A DNA stretch of 64,000 nucleotides, from the NCBI GenBank assembly GCA_013697245.1, contig JACCXH010000015.1, forward strand, positions 1 to 64,000, read 5' to 3'. The stretch's first letter is position 1; each line of letters starts with the position of its first letter. Under the pieces are notes generated by a model, which was not told the DNA's origin, did no database searches, and was given only the letters and a program-made list of their open reading frames with translations. A program made the translations under genes and the position numbers. Origin of the DNA: Bacteroidota bacterium (GTDB lineage Bacteria > Bacteroidota > Bacteroidia > B-17B0 > Aurantibacillaceae). Shown here in pieces: positions 1 through 8,757 of the stretch.

Positions 1-218
1 CTAATAAGGTTGGTGCAACAGCACGTCTTTACTTTTATTAAAAATGCTTTATATAAATTTAAAATAACCCTGCTAAATATATTTTATCCGAAAATATTTG
101 TTGGACTTATTGAGTGAACCCTAATTATGATAAGATTTATATTTATTAATTTTAATTAATACTTAAAAATAGCAAAACTATCAGTCCTAGATGATGATAG
201 AAAGGTAAAAACTACAGG
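1..218. other. intergenic edge, no gene seen
   Basis: AT-rich sequence with stops in all frames. Near 179-204 there is a weak inverted repeat (CTATCA / TGATAG) which, read on the minus strand, is followed by a short T stretch and could be a weak terminator for the DedA operon. Nothing else is recognisable. Confidence 0.3.
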
Positions 219-848
219 TTACTTTTTCGTTCTACCTTTCAAATATCCAACAATGATAGGTAGTACAGAAACTAAAATTATGCCCAGGCAAACAAGGTCA
301 ATGTGTTTTCGTATAAATTCTACCTCGCCTAATAAATAACCTGCAATAGTTAAACTACCTATCCATAAGGCGCCACCTAAAACATCAAAACTAACAAATT
401 TTTTATAGTTCATTTCCGCAACGCCTGCAGCAAATGGAGAGAAGGTGCGAACGATAGGAACAAAACGTGCCATGATAATTGCTTTGGTACCATGCTTTTC
501 GAAAAATGAATGCGTTTTGGCAAGATACTCCTGTTTAACTATAGCTCTGCCTTTTATTTTAAGTGTAAATATTTTTAAACCTATTTTTCTGCCGATCCAG
601 TAATTACAATTATCGCCTAACACCGCGGCAATAAATAGTAAAATTAATAAGTACGATAAGTTTAAATGTCCTGAGCGCGCAAATAAACCCGCAGTAAACA
701 ATAATGAATCGCCGGGTAAAAAAGGCATGGCCACTAAACCAGTTTCAATAAAAATTACCAGGAACAGAACTGTGTAAATAGCAGTGCCGTAATTAGCAAA
801 CAACCAATCAAAATCTAAATGTAAAATATGTTTAAAAAGATCTACCAT
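219..848 (-). CDS. DedA/VTT family membrane protein
   Basis: A 209-residue polytopic inner-membrane protein. DedA proteins belong to the VTT superfamily, linked to lipid scrambling, undecaprenyl-phosphate recycling and membrane homeostasis. Visible features are an early hydrophobic segment (about 21-45) ending in the typical PFLPGDSLLF turn (42-51), GDN at 79-81, the polar stretch ARFVPIVRTFSPFAAG (127-142) with Arg128 and Arg134, and two C-terminal membrane segments (about 158-175 and 184-203). Length matches the family. It is the last gene of a tight minus-strand run, 5 nt after dps. The exact substrate cannot be read from the sequence. Confidence 0.9.
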   Translation of the reverse strand: MVDLFKHILHLDFDWLFANYGTAIYTVLFLVIFIETGLVAMPFLPGDSLLFTAGLFARSGHLNLSYLLILLFIAAVLGDNCNYWIGRKIGLKIFTLKIKGRAIVKQEYLAKTHSFFEKHGTKAIIMARFVPIVRTFSPFAAGVAEMNYKKFVSFDVLGGALWIGSLTIAGYLLGEVEFIRKHIDLVCLGIILVSVLPIIVGYLKGRTKK

Positions 849-853
849 AAAAA

Positions 854-1333
854 TTATTTATTATTTAAAAATGAAGAATACATCCATACCAATTTTTCCT
901 GCGCGCGAATATAATCACTCATTAAAGCGTTTGTGCCTTCATCATCTATTTTACCGGATAATTTTAAAAGATCACGTTGTAAACTGATGATAATTTCAAA
1001 GGAAGTTAAAATGTCTGCTACTCCCTTTTTTCCATCACTTACTTCATTACTTTCTTTAATTTTTGATAATTTTTTGTATTCAGAATAATTATGATTAGGC
1101 GCGTAACCCAAAGTTAATATACGTTCAGCTACTTCATCTATTTTTAGCTGAAGATCAGTATATAATTCTTCGAATTTTAAATGTAATTCAAAGAATTTCT
1201 CTCCTTTAATATTCCAATGATAACCCCTTACATTCTGATAAAAAATAGAATAGTTTGCTAACAAGACACCTAATTTTTCTGCCAGTTGTTTTGATTTTGC
1301 CGAATCTAAACCAATTAAATTTAATTTACTCAT
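854..1333 (-). CDS. dps: Dps-family ferritin-like DNA-protection protein
   Basis: A 159-residue Dps. Dps dodecamers oxidise Fe(II) with H2O2 and store iron, protecting DNA during starvation and oxidative stress. The inter-subunit ferroxidase signature is visible: His39-Trp40, then Phe47/48, His51, Asp66 and AER (69-71) with Glu70. There is no long Lys-rich N-terminal tail, so DNA binding may be weak or use another surface. The gene lies between rhodanese (12 nt) and DedA (5 nt), consistent with co-transcription in a stress-related operon. No OxyR or Fur site is evident directly upstream because it is internal to the run. Confidence 0.93.
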   Translation of the reverse strand: MSKLNLIGLDSAKSKQLAEKLGVLLANYSIFYQNVRGYHWNIKGEKFFELHLKFEELYTDLQLKIDEVAERILTLGYAPNHNYSEYKKLSKIKESNEVSDGKKGVADILTSFEIIISLQRDLLKLSGKIDDEGTNALMSDYIRAQEKLVWMYSSFLNNK

Positions 1334-1345
1334 CTTTTTATTTTT

Positions 1346-1648
1346 TTAAAGTCCAATTTCTTCAATGTAAGCTAATATGCCGCCTTTTAAATTATAAAGG
1401 TTAGTATAGCCTTGCTGACTTTCTAATGCGTTTATAACAGTTGCGCTACGCTTACCGCTACGGCAATGAATAACAACCTGTTTGTCTTTTGCGATCTCAG
1501 CAGATCTTTCTAGAGCTTCGCCCATTGGAATTAAAATGCCATTAAGGTTAGCTTCATCAAATTCATGTTCTTCGCGCACATCAATTAATTGAAAATTAGC
1601 GTTAGAATCTTTTAATTTTTTTAATTCCTGAACTGTTATTTCTTGCAT
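1346..1648 (-). CDS. single-domain rhodanese-like protein
   Basis: A 100-residue stand-alone rhodanese domain without signal peptide, so probably cytoplasmic. It contains the LIDVREEHEF element (21-30) and the active-site loop HCRSGKRS (61-68) with catalytic Cys62. The six-residue loop is typical of sulfurtransferases rather than Cdc25-type phosphatases. Such proteins carry a persulfide and pass sulfur to acceptors. It sits between dps and a ComA-like gene that uses sulfite in its known family reaction, so a sulfur-handling link is possible but is inference. Confidence 0.92.
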   Translation of the reverse strand: MQEITVQELKKLKDSNANFQLIDVREEHEFDEANLNGILIPMGEALERSAEIAKDKQVVIHCRSGKRSATVINALESQQGYTNLYNLKGGILAYIEEIGL

Positions 1649-1660
1649 AATGATTAATTT

Positions 1661-2452
1661 TTAAACTGTTTGTTTCATTTCTTCGGGTAAAAAAGTAAAG
1701 AAAGTATCGCCACGTAAACCTAAGCGCAATGTTTCTAATGGAATAACATCATCCACGCCAATATTGCCAACGTTTACATTGCAACCAAATAATTTTAGAA
1801 AATAAACCTGCTGACTTTTTTGCGGGGTTTCCCAAATTATATTTTCGATCTTTACTTTATTTACAATTCGGTTAATAAGCATGGTGTGCGCACTTCCATT
1901 CTTATGAAAAATACCTACAGTACCGCTTTCCCTTGCCTCGGCAATAACTTTAAAAGCGCCTGCCTGCAATTCGTTTTCCATCATTTTTATCCATTTTGCA
2001 GGATGAATAATTACGCCTTCTTCTTTGCTTCCCACTTCACTTAAAACAGTATAGTTCTTGGCAAGGGTACTAATGTATTCGCATTTTTTATCGTGCTCTA
2101 ATTCAATACTGCCATCACTTACTTCAGCGCAATCCATTCCAAATTCATCTATGTATCTTAAATAATCGTCAAATTTATTTCGTATCACAAATGCTTCAAA
2201 CAAAGTACCACCAACATATACTTTAATGCCTGCTTGTTTGTATAGCTTAACTTTTTCTTTTACATTTTTTGAAATGATTGATGTGCCAAAACCAAGTTTC
2301 ACAAAATCTATATAATCAGATGATGAACTTAAAAGATCCTCAGCTTCCCTTAGGCTTATGCCTTTATCCATTACCATTGTAACACCATTTTGGCGAGGAC
2401 TAACAGTGCGCTCCGGTAAATGCGATAAATTAAAATTATAATTTGTTGCCAT
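1661..2452 (-). CDS. comA: ComA-like phosphosulfolactate synthase
   Basis: A 263-residue protein resembling ComA, the (2R)-phospho-3-sulfolactate synthase (EC 4.4.1.19) that adds sulfite to phosphoenolpyruvate. That step opens coenzyme M synthesis in methanogens. The TIM-barrel pattern is visible: G-V-T-M-V-M-D-K near 23-30, FVKLGFGTS near 51-59, VYVGGTLFEAF near 79-89, CAEVSDGSIEL near 108-118, and LSEVGSKEEG near 138-147. Bacteroidota have no CoM pathway that I know of, so the product may feed sulfonate or sulfonolipid metabolism; that is inference. It starts 2 nt after the TPR gene, so the two are probably translationally coupled. Confidence 0.82.
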   Translation of the reverse strand: MATNYNFNLSHLPERTVSPRQNGVTMVMDKGISLREAEDLLSSSSDYIDFVKLGFGTSIISKNVKEKVKLYKQAGIKVYVGGTLFEAFVIRNKFDDYLRYIDEFGMDCAEVSDGSIELEHDKKCEYISTLAKNYTVLSEVGSKEEGVIIHPAKWIKMMENELQAGAFKVIAEARESGTVGIFHKNGSAHTMLINRIVNKVKIENIIWETPQKSQQVYFLKLFGCNVNVGNIGVDDVIPLETLRLGLRGDTFFTFLPEEMKQTV

Positions 2453-2454
2453 AG

Positions 2455-3867
2455 TTATTTTTTAAAATTGGAAATTAAGTTCAAAATTTCTTTGTCGTTT
2501 TGCAAGACAGGAGCGTACTCAAATATCTCGTTGTGTTTAGAATAATCCATTGCCAACGCTTTTTCAAAATACTCTAAAGACTCTTTTCTGTTCTCTTTAT
2601 CTAATAAGATCACACCCATACGGTAATATAGTTCAACTACATCCGGAAAATATTTTATGCCTTCGCTTAAAGTTTCTAATGCGTTGGTAATATAACCATT
2701 TTGATGTAAAAGTTTGCTATAATCCAACCACACATCATAGTCAGGATACTCTAACTCAATCACGCGTTGGTAAGCCATTGCGGCTTCTTCCATAAAACCG
2801 AGTTTTTCCTGCACTTCTGCAAACACGTACCAGTATTCAGGATCGTTAGGATTTATTTCGATCGCTTTTTTTACGTAGTGAACGCCTTCTGTTAAACGGT
2901 TCATGGCATCCAAAACAACACCAATGCCCAACCAGGCATCTGCATTGGCAGGATCGAGCTTCACACATTTGTTATAATTAACAAGCGCTTCTTCAAAACG
3001 GTTTAAATTCTCGTAACACTCTGCAATATAGTAGTACGTTGTTGGTTCGTGCTCTTCGTGTTTAAAGGTTTCTTTATAAACAAGAATAGCATCTTCATAT
3101 TTTTCTAACTGCGCTAAAGAATTAGCTTTATTAAAATAAGCCGAGCTAAAATTTTCGTTAATGGCAATAGAATAATCGTAAGCCTCAATTGCTTTTTCGA
3201 AAAGCCCCATACGGCTATAACCGAGGCCTAAATTAAACCAGGCAAAATAGCTGTAGGGATGATTGTCGATATAACTTTCGTAAAAGGCAATGGCTTCGCT
3301 TGATTTACCGGTAAGATCAAAGCAAAGAGAAAGTTCATTTAATGCTACTTCGTTCTTTGGATTTAATTTTATTGCTTTTTTTAAATAATAAAGTGCATCA
3401 TCGGGTTTATCTTCATTTAAAAATTCTACACCAAGCGCTACATAAACTTCATCTTTACTTTCTGCAAGCGGAATGGCCTTTTTAAAATTCTCTATGGCCT
3501 GTTCGCCCAAACCCATTTGACTATAGATATAACCACGGGCCATGTATAGATCAAAATTATTTTGTTCGATCTGTTCAACCTCGTTTAAAATGGTAAGCGC
3601 TTCGTGTGTGTAATGCTGACTAGATAAATATTGTGCCTGACGAATTTTAATGATGCTTGAAAAAGGGAACCGTTCTAAGCCATAATCAATGGCTTTTTTT
3701 GCCATATCATAATTTAGCCATTGTAAGTAATAATCAATTATTTCTTCAATGTCATCAGCGTCAAAAAATTGTGGCTGACCGGAGATCAGCATATCTTCAA
3801 AAAGTTTTAAATTCTCTTCAAATTCATTCTCATTCTGTCCGTCTGCATCGTCATCAAAAGCACTCAT
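2455..3867 (-). CDS. tetratricopeptide repeat protein
   Basis: A 470-residue cytoplasmic protein with no signal peptide. It has an acidic start (DDDADGQNENEFEENL) followed by about a dozen TPR units from roughly residue 60 to 450, recognisable by the A-x(3)-Y/F and L-x-P/D-x(4)-A patterns (for example LNPKNEVALNELSLCF and INPNDPEYWYVFAEV). TPR solenoids bind partner proteins; the partner here is unknown. It is the first gene of the dps operon on the minus strand. I recognise the architecture as common in Bacteroidota but cannot assign a function. Confidence 0.88.
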   Translation of the reverse strand: MSAFDDDADGQNENEFEENLKLFEDMLISGQPQFFDADDIEEIIDYYLQWLNYDMAKKAIDYGLERFPFSSIIKIRQAQYLSSQHYTHEALTILNEVEQIEQNNFDLYMARGYIYSQMGLGEQAIENFKKAIPLAESKDEVYVALGVEFLNEDKPDDALYYLKKAIKLNPKNEVALNELSLCFDLTGKSSEAIAFYESYIDNHPYSYFAWFNLGLGYSRMGLFEKAIEAYDYSIAINENFSSAYFNKANSLAQLEKYEDAILVYKETFKHEEHEPTTYYYIAECYENLNRFEEALVNYNKCVKLDPANADAWLGIGVVLDAMNRLTEGVHYVKKAIEINPNDPEYWYVFAEVQEKLGFMEEAAMAYQRVIELEYPDYDVWLDYSKLLHQNGYITNALETLSEGIKYFPDVVELYYRMGVILLDKENRKESLEYFEKALAMDYSKHNEIFEYAPVLQNDKEILNLISNFKK

Positions 3868-4011
3868 ACAATAATCTAATAATCATTAAAATTACAAGAA
3901 TAATTTTAGCAAAAAAGGTTGATTATTTCAAAAAAAGGTGTATAAATAGTAAGATATAAATTGAAATTTAACAGTTGTTAGCAAGCGGGAACAGTATTAA
4001 AACAAGGACTT

Positions 4012-5115
4012 TTATTTATACCCGTCGGTAAGCGTTTTTAAGAAGGCAACAATGTCTTTTTCTTCCTGTGAATTTAATTTTAAAGCTCCTAATTCTTTAT
4101 GGTTAACAGTTGCAGGAACTTCCGGAAATTTATACAAAGAATCCCGCTTGTTATAAAAAGTAACTGTTTCTTCTAAAGTATTAAATACGCCGTTATGAAA
4201 ATAGGGGGCCGAAACAGCAACGTTTCTTAAGGATGGCACCTTAAATTGCCCGTTAAAGTTACTGTTATTTAAAAAAGCCCCCAGGCCATTATCAATATAT
4301 GACGACCCCATAGGGTTGTAGCTGGTGGGAATAGTATAAAAAGGATTATTGCTGTTTTTTGGTAAACCAATATTGTCATAAGTAAAATCTGTAAACAATA
4401 CTTTACCTGTTTCTTCATCGGGATCAATTAGGTGGCAATTGGCGCATTTTCCTTTAAGAGTATCTTTAAATAATTTTAGGCCTCTTGTTTCTTGAGCTGT
4501 TAGAGATGCCTGCCCTTTTAAGTAATAATCATATTTTGATGTAAATGGGTTTACTTCCGATGATCGTTCGTATGCAGCAATGGCATCGGTCATGTTTTTT
4601 AAAATGGTGTTTTCGTCCTGAAGATCGCCATAAACTTCTTTGTATAAAGAAAGATAATCGGCACTTTTTAATTTTGAAATAAGCATGCTAACACTTTCGA
4701 TATTCATTTCCAATTTATTAAAAAATGGTTTCGAAGCTTGTTCCTGAAGAGAGTTTGTTCTACCATCAAGAAAAAATCCTCCCACGTAAGTAGAATCGAC
4801 ATAATCATAATGCAAAGGCATTGAGAACATGGCGTAAGAAACACCGGGAGCATTTCTATATCCATAAAGACCTTCAACCGCACCTTCTGAAACCATATTA
4901 TGATTTAGATCGCTAAAACCGGTTTCTGAATTATGACAACTTGAACAGGATTGACCGATAGGGTTTGACAAATTTTTATCAAAAAATATTTTTTTACCTA
5001 ACTGAATTTTATCGGTTGGAGTAACAGTAGTCATATTTTTTTCTTTTTTACAAGAGGATAAACCAAGAATTACGCTTAGCAAAAAAAATAATTTAAGATG
5101 GTTTGACCGGATCAT
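4012..5115 (-). CDS. di-heme cytochrome c peroxidase (CcpA/MauG family) lipoprotein
   Basis: A 367-residue exported di-heme protein. It begins with a lipoprotein signal ending in GLSSC (Cys22). Two c-type heme motifs are visible, CSSCH (57-61) and CANCH (near 225), with the family element FFLDGR near 114-119 and APYFHNG in the C-terminal domain. Bacterial CCPs reduce H2O2 in the periplasm; MauG relatives oxidise proteins or metal complexes. The start lies 9 nt from the end of the upstream TonB receptor, so the two form an operon. Lipidation and pairing with an outer-membrane receptor suggest a role in iron or siderophore handling rather than bulk peroxide removal (inference). Confidence 0.9.
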   Translation of the reverse strand: MIRSNHLKLFFLLSVILGLSSCKKEKNMTTVTPTDKIQLGKKIFFDKNLSNPIGQSCSSCHNSETGFSDLNHNMVSEGAVEGLYGYRNAPGVSYAMFSMPLHYDYVDSTYVGGFFLDGRTNSLQEQASKPFFNKLEMNIESVSMLISKLKSADYLSLYKEVYGDLQDENTILKNMTDAIAAYERSSEVNPFTSKYDYYLKGQASLTAQETRGLKLFKDTLKGKCANCHLIDPDEETGKVLFTDFTYDNIGLPKNSNNPFYTIPTSYNPMGSSYIDNGLGAFLNNSNFNGQFKVPSLRNVAVSAPYFHNGVFNTLEETVTFYNKRDSLYKFPEVPATVNHKELGALKLNSQEEKDIVAFLKTLTDGYK

Positions 5116-5124
5116 TTTCTTGTT

Positions 5125-7323
5125 TTAAAATTTAGCACTTATTCCAATATACCAGCTTCTTCCAATTGAAGGAATTATTCCGGGGCCGGGATATTCATCC
5201 GTTCTGCGGGTAAAATAAGCTTTGTCCTGTAAATTATTTCCGCCTAATTTGATCGCATAGCGTTTAAATTTATAAGTAGCGCTGCAGTCAATAACGCTGT
5301 ATGCCGGAATGTAACCTGCAACCGGATCGGGGCTTATTTTTACGTTTGACGCATCGCCAAAGGCATCGCCAACATAATTGTATTGGCAGGTAATTGAGAA
5401 ATGTCGATCGTTCAATATAATGCCAACCCTGTTAATTGTATTCGCAGAGGCCTCAACACGTTTACCTTTAAATTCGCCGGTAGTATATCTTGCATCAATG
5501 TAAGCAAACGAATTAAACATACTTATGCCATACTTTGATGAAGTATTGATGCATTTTAAAATATTAAATTCAATATAACTTTCAATACCCTGGTGAACAC
5601 TGTTGGCAACATTGGTTCTGTATGTGTATTCTTGACCGGTAGTTTCATCTGTTTTTAAAACCACGCCAATTCTATTGTTGTAGGCCATATAAAATCCACT
5701 GATATCGAAGTTCAAATAGTTCTTAAGGGTTCCCCTGTATCCAAGATCTGAATTATATCCGGTAGCGTCTTTTAAATTTGGATCGATCTTTGAAATAACA
5801 CCTAAAGGCTCTAGTTGACTATAATCGATTGGGCGGTAGGCCTGGCTAATATTACCATAAATACTTGTAGAAGAAGTTGGTTTAAATTCCACACCGGTTC
5901 CAAACAACGAAAAATACCTGTTCCTGCTTTGATCTGTATAAATTTTAAACTGATCTTCTGTTTTATAACCTGTTGCAGTACTATTAAGATATTCAAATCT
6001 AAAACCGGGAGTGATGGTGAATTTATTTCCAATTCTAAATACATTTTCAATAAATGGCGCCAGGTTTGTTGTAGAAAAATCCAGATCGTATCCCCATGGG
6101 CCAATTATTGAAAGATCAAAATCGCTTTTGGTTGTTCCTTCTCCGCCACCTTTTCTATTAAACCAGGCGTAGCTATATCTTAATCCGCCTGCAAGCGTTG
6201 ATCTTTGTTTTCCTAATTTATAACGGTTAGAAATGCGTAATTCTGTTGTTGTATTCTGCATTTTTTCTTTACCAACTTCGCGTGGTATATAAACACCTGT
6301 TGAAGGGTCTACATCATCTATTGCAGATGGGCCGCCATCTTCGTTACGCCATACTAAAGCACGGCTGCTGAATAAAAAAGTAGTTTTTAGATCAAACGTT
6401 GTATTTTCATCAGGCGTATATTTTAAACCAGCGGTAACAATATTCCATGGGCTGGTTAACCAGTTACGTGTGCGTGTAGATGCTTTTGGGTTTGCATTAA
6501 ATGTACTGTCATCAAGTCCGCCGGGCATTTTTAATTTGTTGCGCAATAAAGAATATTCTGCAGAGACGGTTAATTTTTCGCTGGGTTTATATTGTAATTT
6601 ACCAAAACCCGATACTTGCCATTGCTCGCTGTTTGGCCTGTAACCCTGTATGGTACGGTATTGCACAAAACCATAATAACTTATTTTTTTATAAGTGCCA
6701 CCAATCGAATTAAACGAATTGAACATGCCAAAACTACCTACGGTTTGAGAAGTACTAAATTCGAACGGTTTATTTTTTGAAGGATCTTTTATAACGTAGT
6801 TTACCAAACCACCAAATTGTGAACCAAACTGTAACGAAGCAGCTCCTCTTACTAATTCAATTCTGCTAACGGCTTCCATTGGAGGCAAGTAATAAGCCTC
6901 ATTATAACCATAAATATCTGCGCTAACATTGTAACCATTTTGGCGCGTGTTCATTTCAATACTTTGCGAAGGGTTTAAACCGCGGGTGGCAATACCATTA
7001 GCGGTAAAGCCACCGGTTTCAGTTTCTACAATGTTCAATCCCGGAATTCTTCCTAATATCTGGCGGGTATTATTTATTGCTTTATTAGCATCTAAACTAT
7101 CGATAATAATTATTTCGGTTTTTTTACCGGCATAAACAATCCCATCTTTTTCATCCGGTAAATGCCCAAGTCCGTTAACAGTGCGATAATCAGTAATTAT
7201 AATTTCATCCAATTTAATTTCTTTTTTTATACTATCTTTTTGTTGCCCAGAAATAGTAAAGGAGAATATAAAAAATGGGATGATAAGAAGACTATAATTA
7301 GTATAAGATCCTGGGCATTTCAT
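5125..7323 (-). CDS. TonB-dependent outer-membrane receptor (FecA-like)
   Basis: A 732-residue TonB-dependent receptor with signal peptide (about 1-26, ending SGQ). The plug domain (about 55-180) includes ILGRIPGLNIVE, NGIATRGL and the typical IELVRGAASLQFGSQFGGLVNY. The 22-strand barrel ends with the aromatic C-terminus SWYIGISAKF. It lacks the long N-terminal carboxypeptidase-like domain common in SusC proteins, so it resembles siderophore or iron-citrate receptors. A Fur-like 7-1-7 palindrome overlaps its promoter (separate entry). It is co-transcribed with the downstream cytochrome c peroxidase. The ligand is not known. Confidence 0.92.
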   Translation of the reverse strand: MKCPGSYTNYSLLIIPFFIFSFTISGQQKDSIKKEIKLDEIIITDYRTVNGLGHLPDEKDGIVYAGKKTEIIIIDSLDANKAINNTRQILGRIPGLNIVETETGGFTANGIATRGLNPSQSIEMNTRQNGYNVSADIYGYNEAYYLPPMEAVSRIELVRGAASLQFGSQFGGLVNYVIKDPSKNKPFEFSTSQTVGSFGMFNSFNSIGGTYKKISYYGFVQYRTIQGYRPNSEQWQVSGFGKLQYKPSEKLTVSAEYSLLRNKLKMPGGLDDSTFNANPKASTRTRNWLTSPWNIVTAGLKYTPDENTTFDLKTTFLFSSRALVWRNEDGGPSAIDDVDPSTGVYIPREVGKEKMQNTTTELRISNRYKLGKQRSTLAGGLRYSYAWFNRKGGGEGTTKSDFDLSIIGPWGYDLDFSTTNLAPFIENVFRIGNKFTITPGFRFEYLNSTATGYKTEDQFKIYTDQSRNRYFSLFGTGVEFKPTSSTSIYGNISQAYRPIDYSQLEPLGVISKIDPNLKDATGYNSDLGYRGTLKNYLNFDISGFYMAYNNRIGVVLKTDETTGQEYTYRTNVANSVHQGIESYIEFNILKCINTSSKYGISMFNSFAYIDARYTTGEFKGKRVEASANTINRVGIILNDRHFSITCQYNYVGDAFGDASNVKISPDPVAGYIPAYSVIDCSATYKFKRYAIKLGGNNLQDKAYFTRRTDEYPGPGIIPSIGRSWYIGISAKF

Positions 7324-7348
7324 AATATAAATTGATAGGCTACAGGCT

Positions 7349-7356
7349 CAAAAGTA
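7349..7356 (-). promoter_or_regulatory. putative -7 promoter box of the TonB receptor operon
   Basis: Read on the minus strand this is TACTTTTG, an exact match to the Bacteroidota -7 consensus TAnnTTTG. It lies 26 nt upstream of the receptor ATG, giving a leader of roughly 20 nt. Assignment rests on the consensus only. Confidence 0.5.
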
Positions 7357-7363
7357 TGGTTAA

Positions 7364-7378
7364 TTAGAATAATTCTAA
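7364..7378. promoter_or_regulatory. putative Fur-type operator (7-1-7 palindrome)
   Basis: The 15-bp sequence TTAGAATAATTCTAA is a perfect 7-1-7 inverted repeat. Each half matches the classical Fur core TGATAAT at five of seven positions. It lies just upstream of the -7 box of the TonB receptor operon, where a bound repressor would block polymerase. Iron-dependent repression of the receptor and peroxidase follows by inference; no fur gene is in the window. Confidence 0.45.
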
Positions 7379-7409
7379 ATACCTCAAAAATGGTATTTTA
7401 TAGAGCATA

Positions 7410-7444
7410 AAAAAGCCCCTTTAAATGAATAAAGAGGCTTTAAA
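7410..7444 (-). terminator. Rho-independent terminator after acyl-CoA dehydrogenase
   Basis: A hairpin with arms AAAGCCcCTTT and AAAGaGGCTTT around a short loop. On the minus strand it is followed by a run of T residues. It lies about 18 nt beyond the stop of the acyl-CoA dehydrogenase gene. Confidence 0.7.
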
Positions 7445-7461
7445 TAAAAATTGAAAATATT

Positions 7462-8601
7462 TTACGCTAACACTTGTCTTGAAATAACAATGCGTTGTAC
7501 TTCGCTGGTGCCTTCATATATCTGTGTGATCTTTGCATCACGCATTAAACGTTCTACATGATATTCCTTTACATAACCGTAACCACCGTGCACTTGAACA
7601 GCTTCTGTAGTTACCCACATGGCAGTTTCGCTGGCGAATACTTTTGCCATAGCACTTTCTTTATCTAAAGGTAAGTGTTGGTCTTTTAACCATGCCGAAC
7701 GGAAAATCAATAAACGTGATGCTTCAATACGTGTTGCCATATCGGCTAATTTAAATTGTATTGCCTGGTGATTACAAATTTCTTTTCCAAATGCTTTACG
7801 TTCTTTTGAATACGCTAATGCTAATTCGTAAGCGCCGCTTGCAATGCCTAATGCTTGCGAAGCAATACCAATTCGGCCGCCACTTAATGTTTTCATAGCG
7901 AATTTAAAACCAAATCCATCTTCACCAATACGGTTTTCTTTCGGCACCTTTACATTATCAAACATTAATGAGTGTGTATCGCTGCCGCGAATGCCCATTT
8001 TATTTTCTTTTGGCCCGATGGTAAATCCGGGCATTCCTTTTTCTACAATTAATGCGTTGATACCACGATGTCCTGCTTCAACATTTGTTTGTGCAATTAC
8101 TAAATAGGTTGATGCGCTGCTACCGTTAGTGATCCAATTCTTTGTTCCGTTCAATAAATAATGGTCGCCCTTATCGATTGCAGTTGTTCTTTGAGAGGTA
8201 GCATCGCTTCCGGCTTCCGGCTCTGATAAGCAGAAGGCTCCTATCTTTTCTCCTTTTGCCAAAGGCACTAAATATTTTTGTTTTTGTTCTTCGCTTCCAA
8301 ATGTTTCTAAACCCCAGCAAACTAAAGAATTATTTACGCTCATAACAACGCTTGCAGAAGCATCTATTTTTGAAATTTCTTCCATGGCTAAAACATAAGA
8401 AATAGCGTCCATACCACCTCCGCCGTACTTTGGATCAACCATCATGCCCATAAAGCCGAGCTCACCCATTTTTTTGATCTGTTCTGCCGGGAATTTTTGG
8501 TGCTCGTCGCGCTCTATAACTCCTGGCTTTAATTCTGTTTGTGCAAACTCGCGGGCCGCTTTTTGGATCATTAAGTGCTCTTCAGATAATTCAAAATGCA
8601 T
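7462..8601 (-). CDS. acyl-CoA dehydrogenase
   Basis: A 379-residue FAD-dependent acyl-CoA dehydrogenase of the short/medium/branched-chain type, catalysing alpha-beta desaturation of acyl-CoA and passing electrons to ETF. Visible signatures are AFCLSEPEAGSDA (about 121-133, flavin and substrate site), WITNGS (156-161), the ERKAFGKEICNHQAIQFKLADM helix region, VQVHGGYGYVKEYHVERLMRDAKI and the catalytic-base segment QIYEGTSEVQR, where the Glu of YEGT is the usual base. Length is standard. It has its own promoter (8722-8729) and terminator, so it is probably monocistronic. The exact chain-length preference cannot be read. Confidence 0.93.
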   Translation of the reverse strand: MHFELSEEHLMIQKAAREFAQTELKPGVIERDEHQKFPAEQIKKMGELGFMGMMVDPKYGGGGMDAISYVLAMEEISKIDASASVVMSVNNSLVCWGLETFGSEEQKQKYLVPLAKGEKIGAFCLSEPEAGSDATSQRTTAIDKGDHYLLNGTKNWITNGSSASTYLVIAQTNVEAGHRGINALIVEKGMPGFTIGPKENKMGIRGSDTHSLMFDNVKVPKENRIGEDGFGFKFAMKTLSGGRIGIASQALGIASGAYELALAYSKERKAFGKEICNHQAIQFKLADMATRIEASRLLIFRSAWLKDQHLPLDKESAMAKVFASETAMWVTTEAVQVHGGYGYVKEYHVERLMRDAKITQIYEGTSEVQRIVISRQVLA

Positions 8602-8702
8602 TATATTTATGTTTTAAGGTTTATACTATTTTATGTTTAATAAAACTTGATTAGTTTCATTTTATGTCTTAGGAATTAGACCTGAAATTTAAAAAATCTA
8701 AT

Positions 8703-8710
8703 TACTTTTG
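8703..8710 (+). promoter_or_regulatory. putative -7 box for anmK
   Basis: TACTTTTG on the plus strand fits TAnnTTTG exactly. It lies 47 nt upstream of the anmK TTG start, in the divergent gap shared with the acyl-CoA dehydrogenase promoter. Confidence 0.4.
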
Positions 8711-8721
8711 GCATTACCTTG

Positions 8722-8729
8722 CAAATATA
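8722..8729 (-). promoter_or_regulatory. putative -7 box for acyl-CoA dehydrogenase
   Basis: Read on the minus strand this is TATATTTG, an exact match to TAnnTTTG, about 120 nt upstream of the acyl-CoA dehydrogenase start. It overlaps the divergent anmK control region. Confidence 0.4.
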
Positions 8730-8757
8730 TACGATTTAAGCTACCAAAACAACAAAT

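Noticed and set aside
1820-2044. 74-codon plus-strand frame within the comA gene
   Set aside because: Antisense shadow of a conserved coding region.
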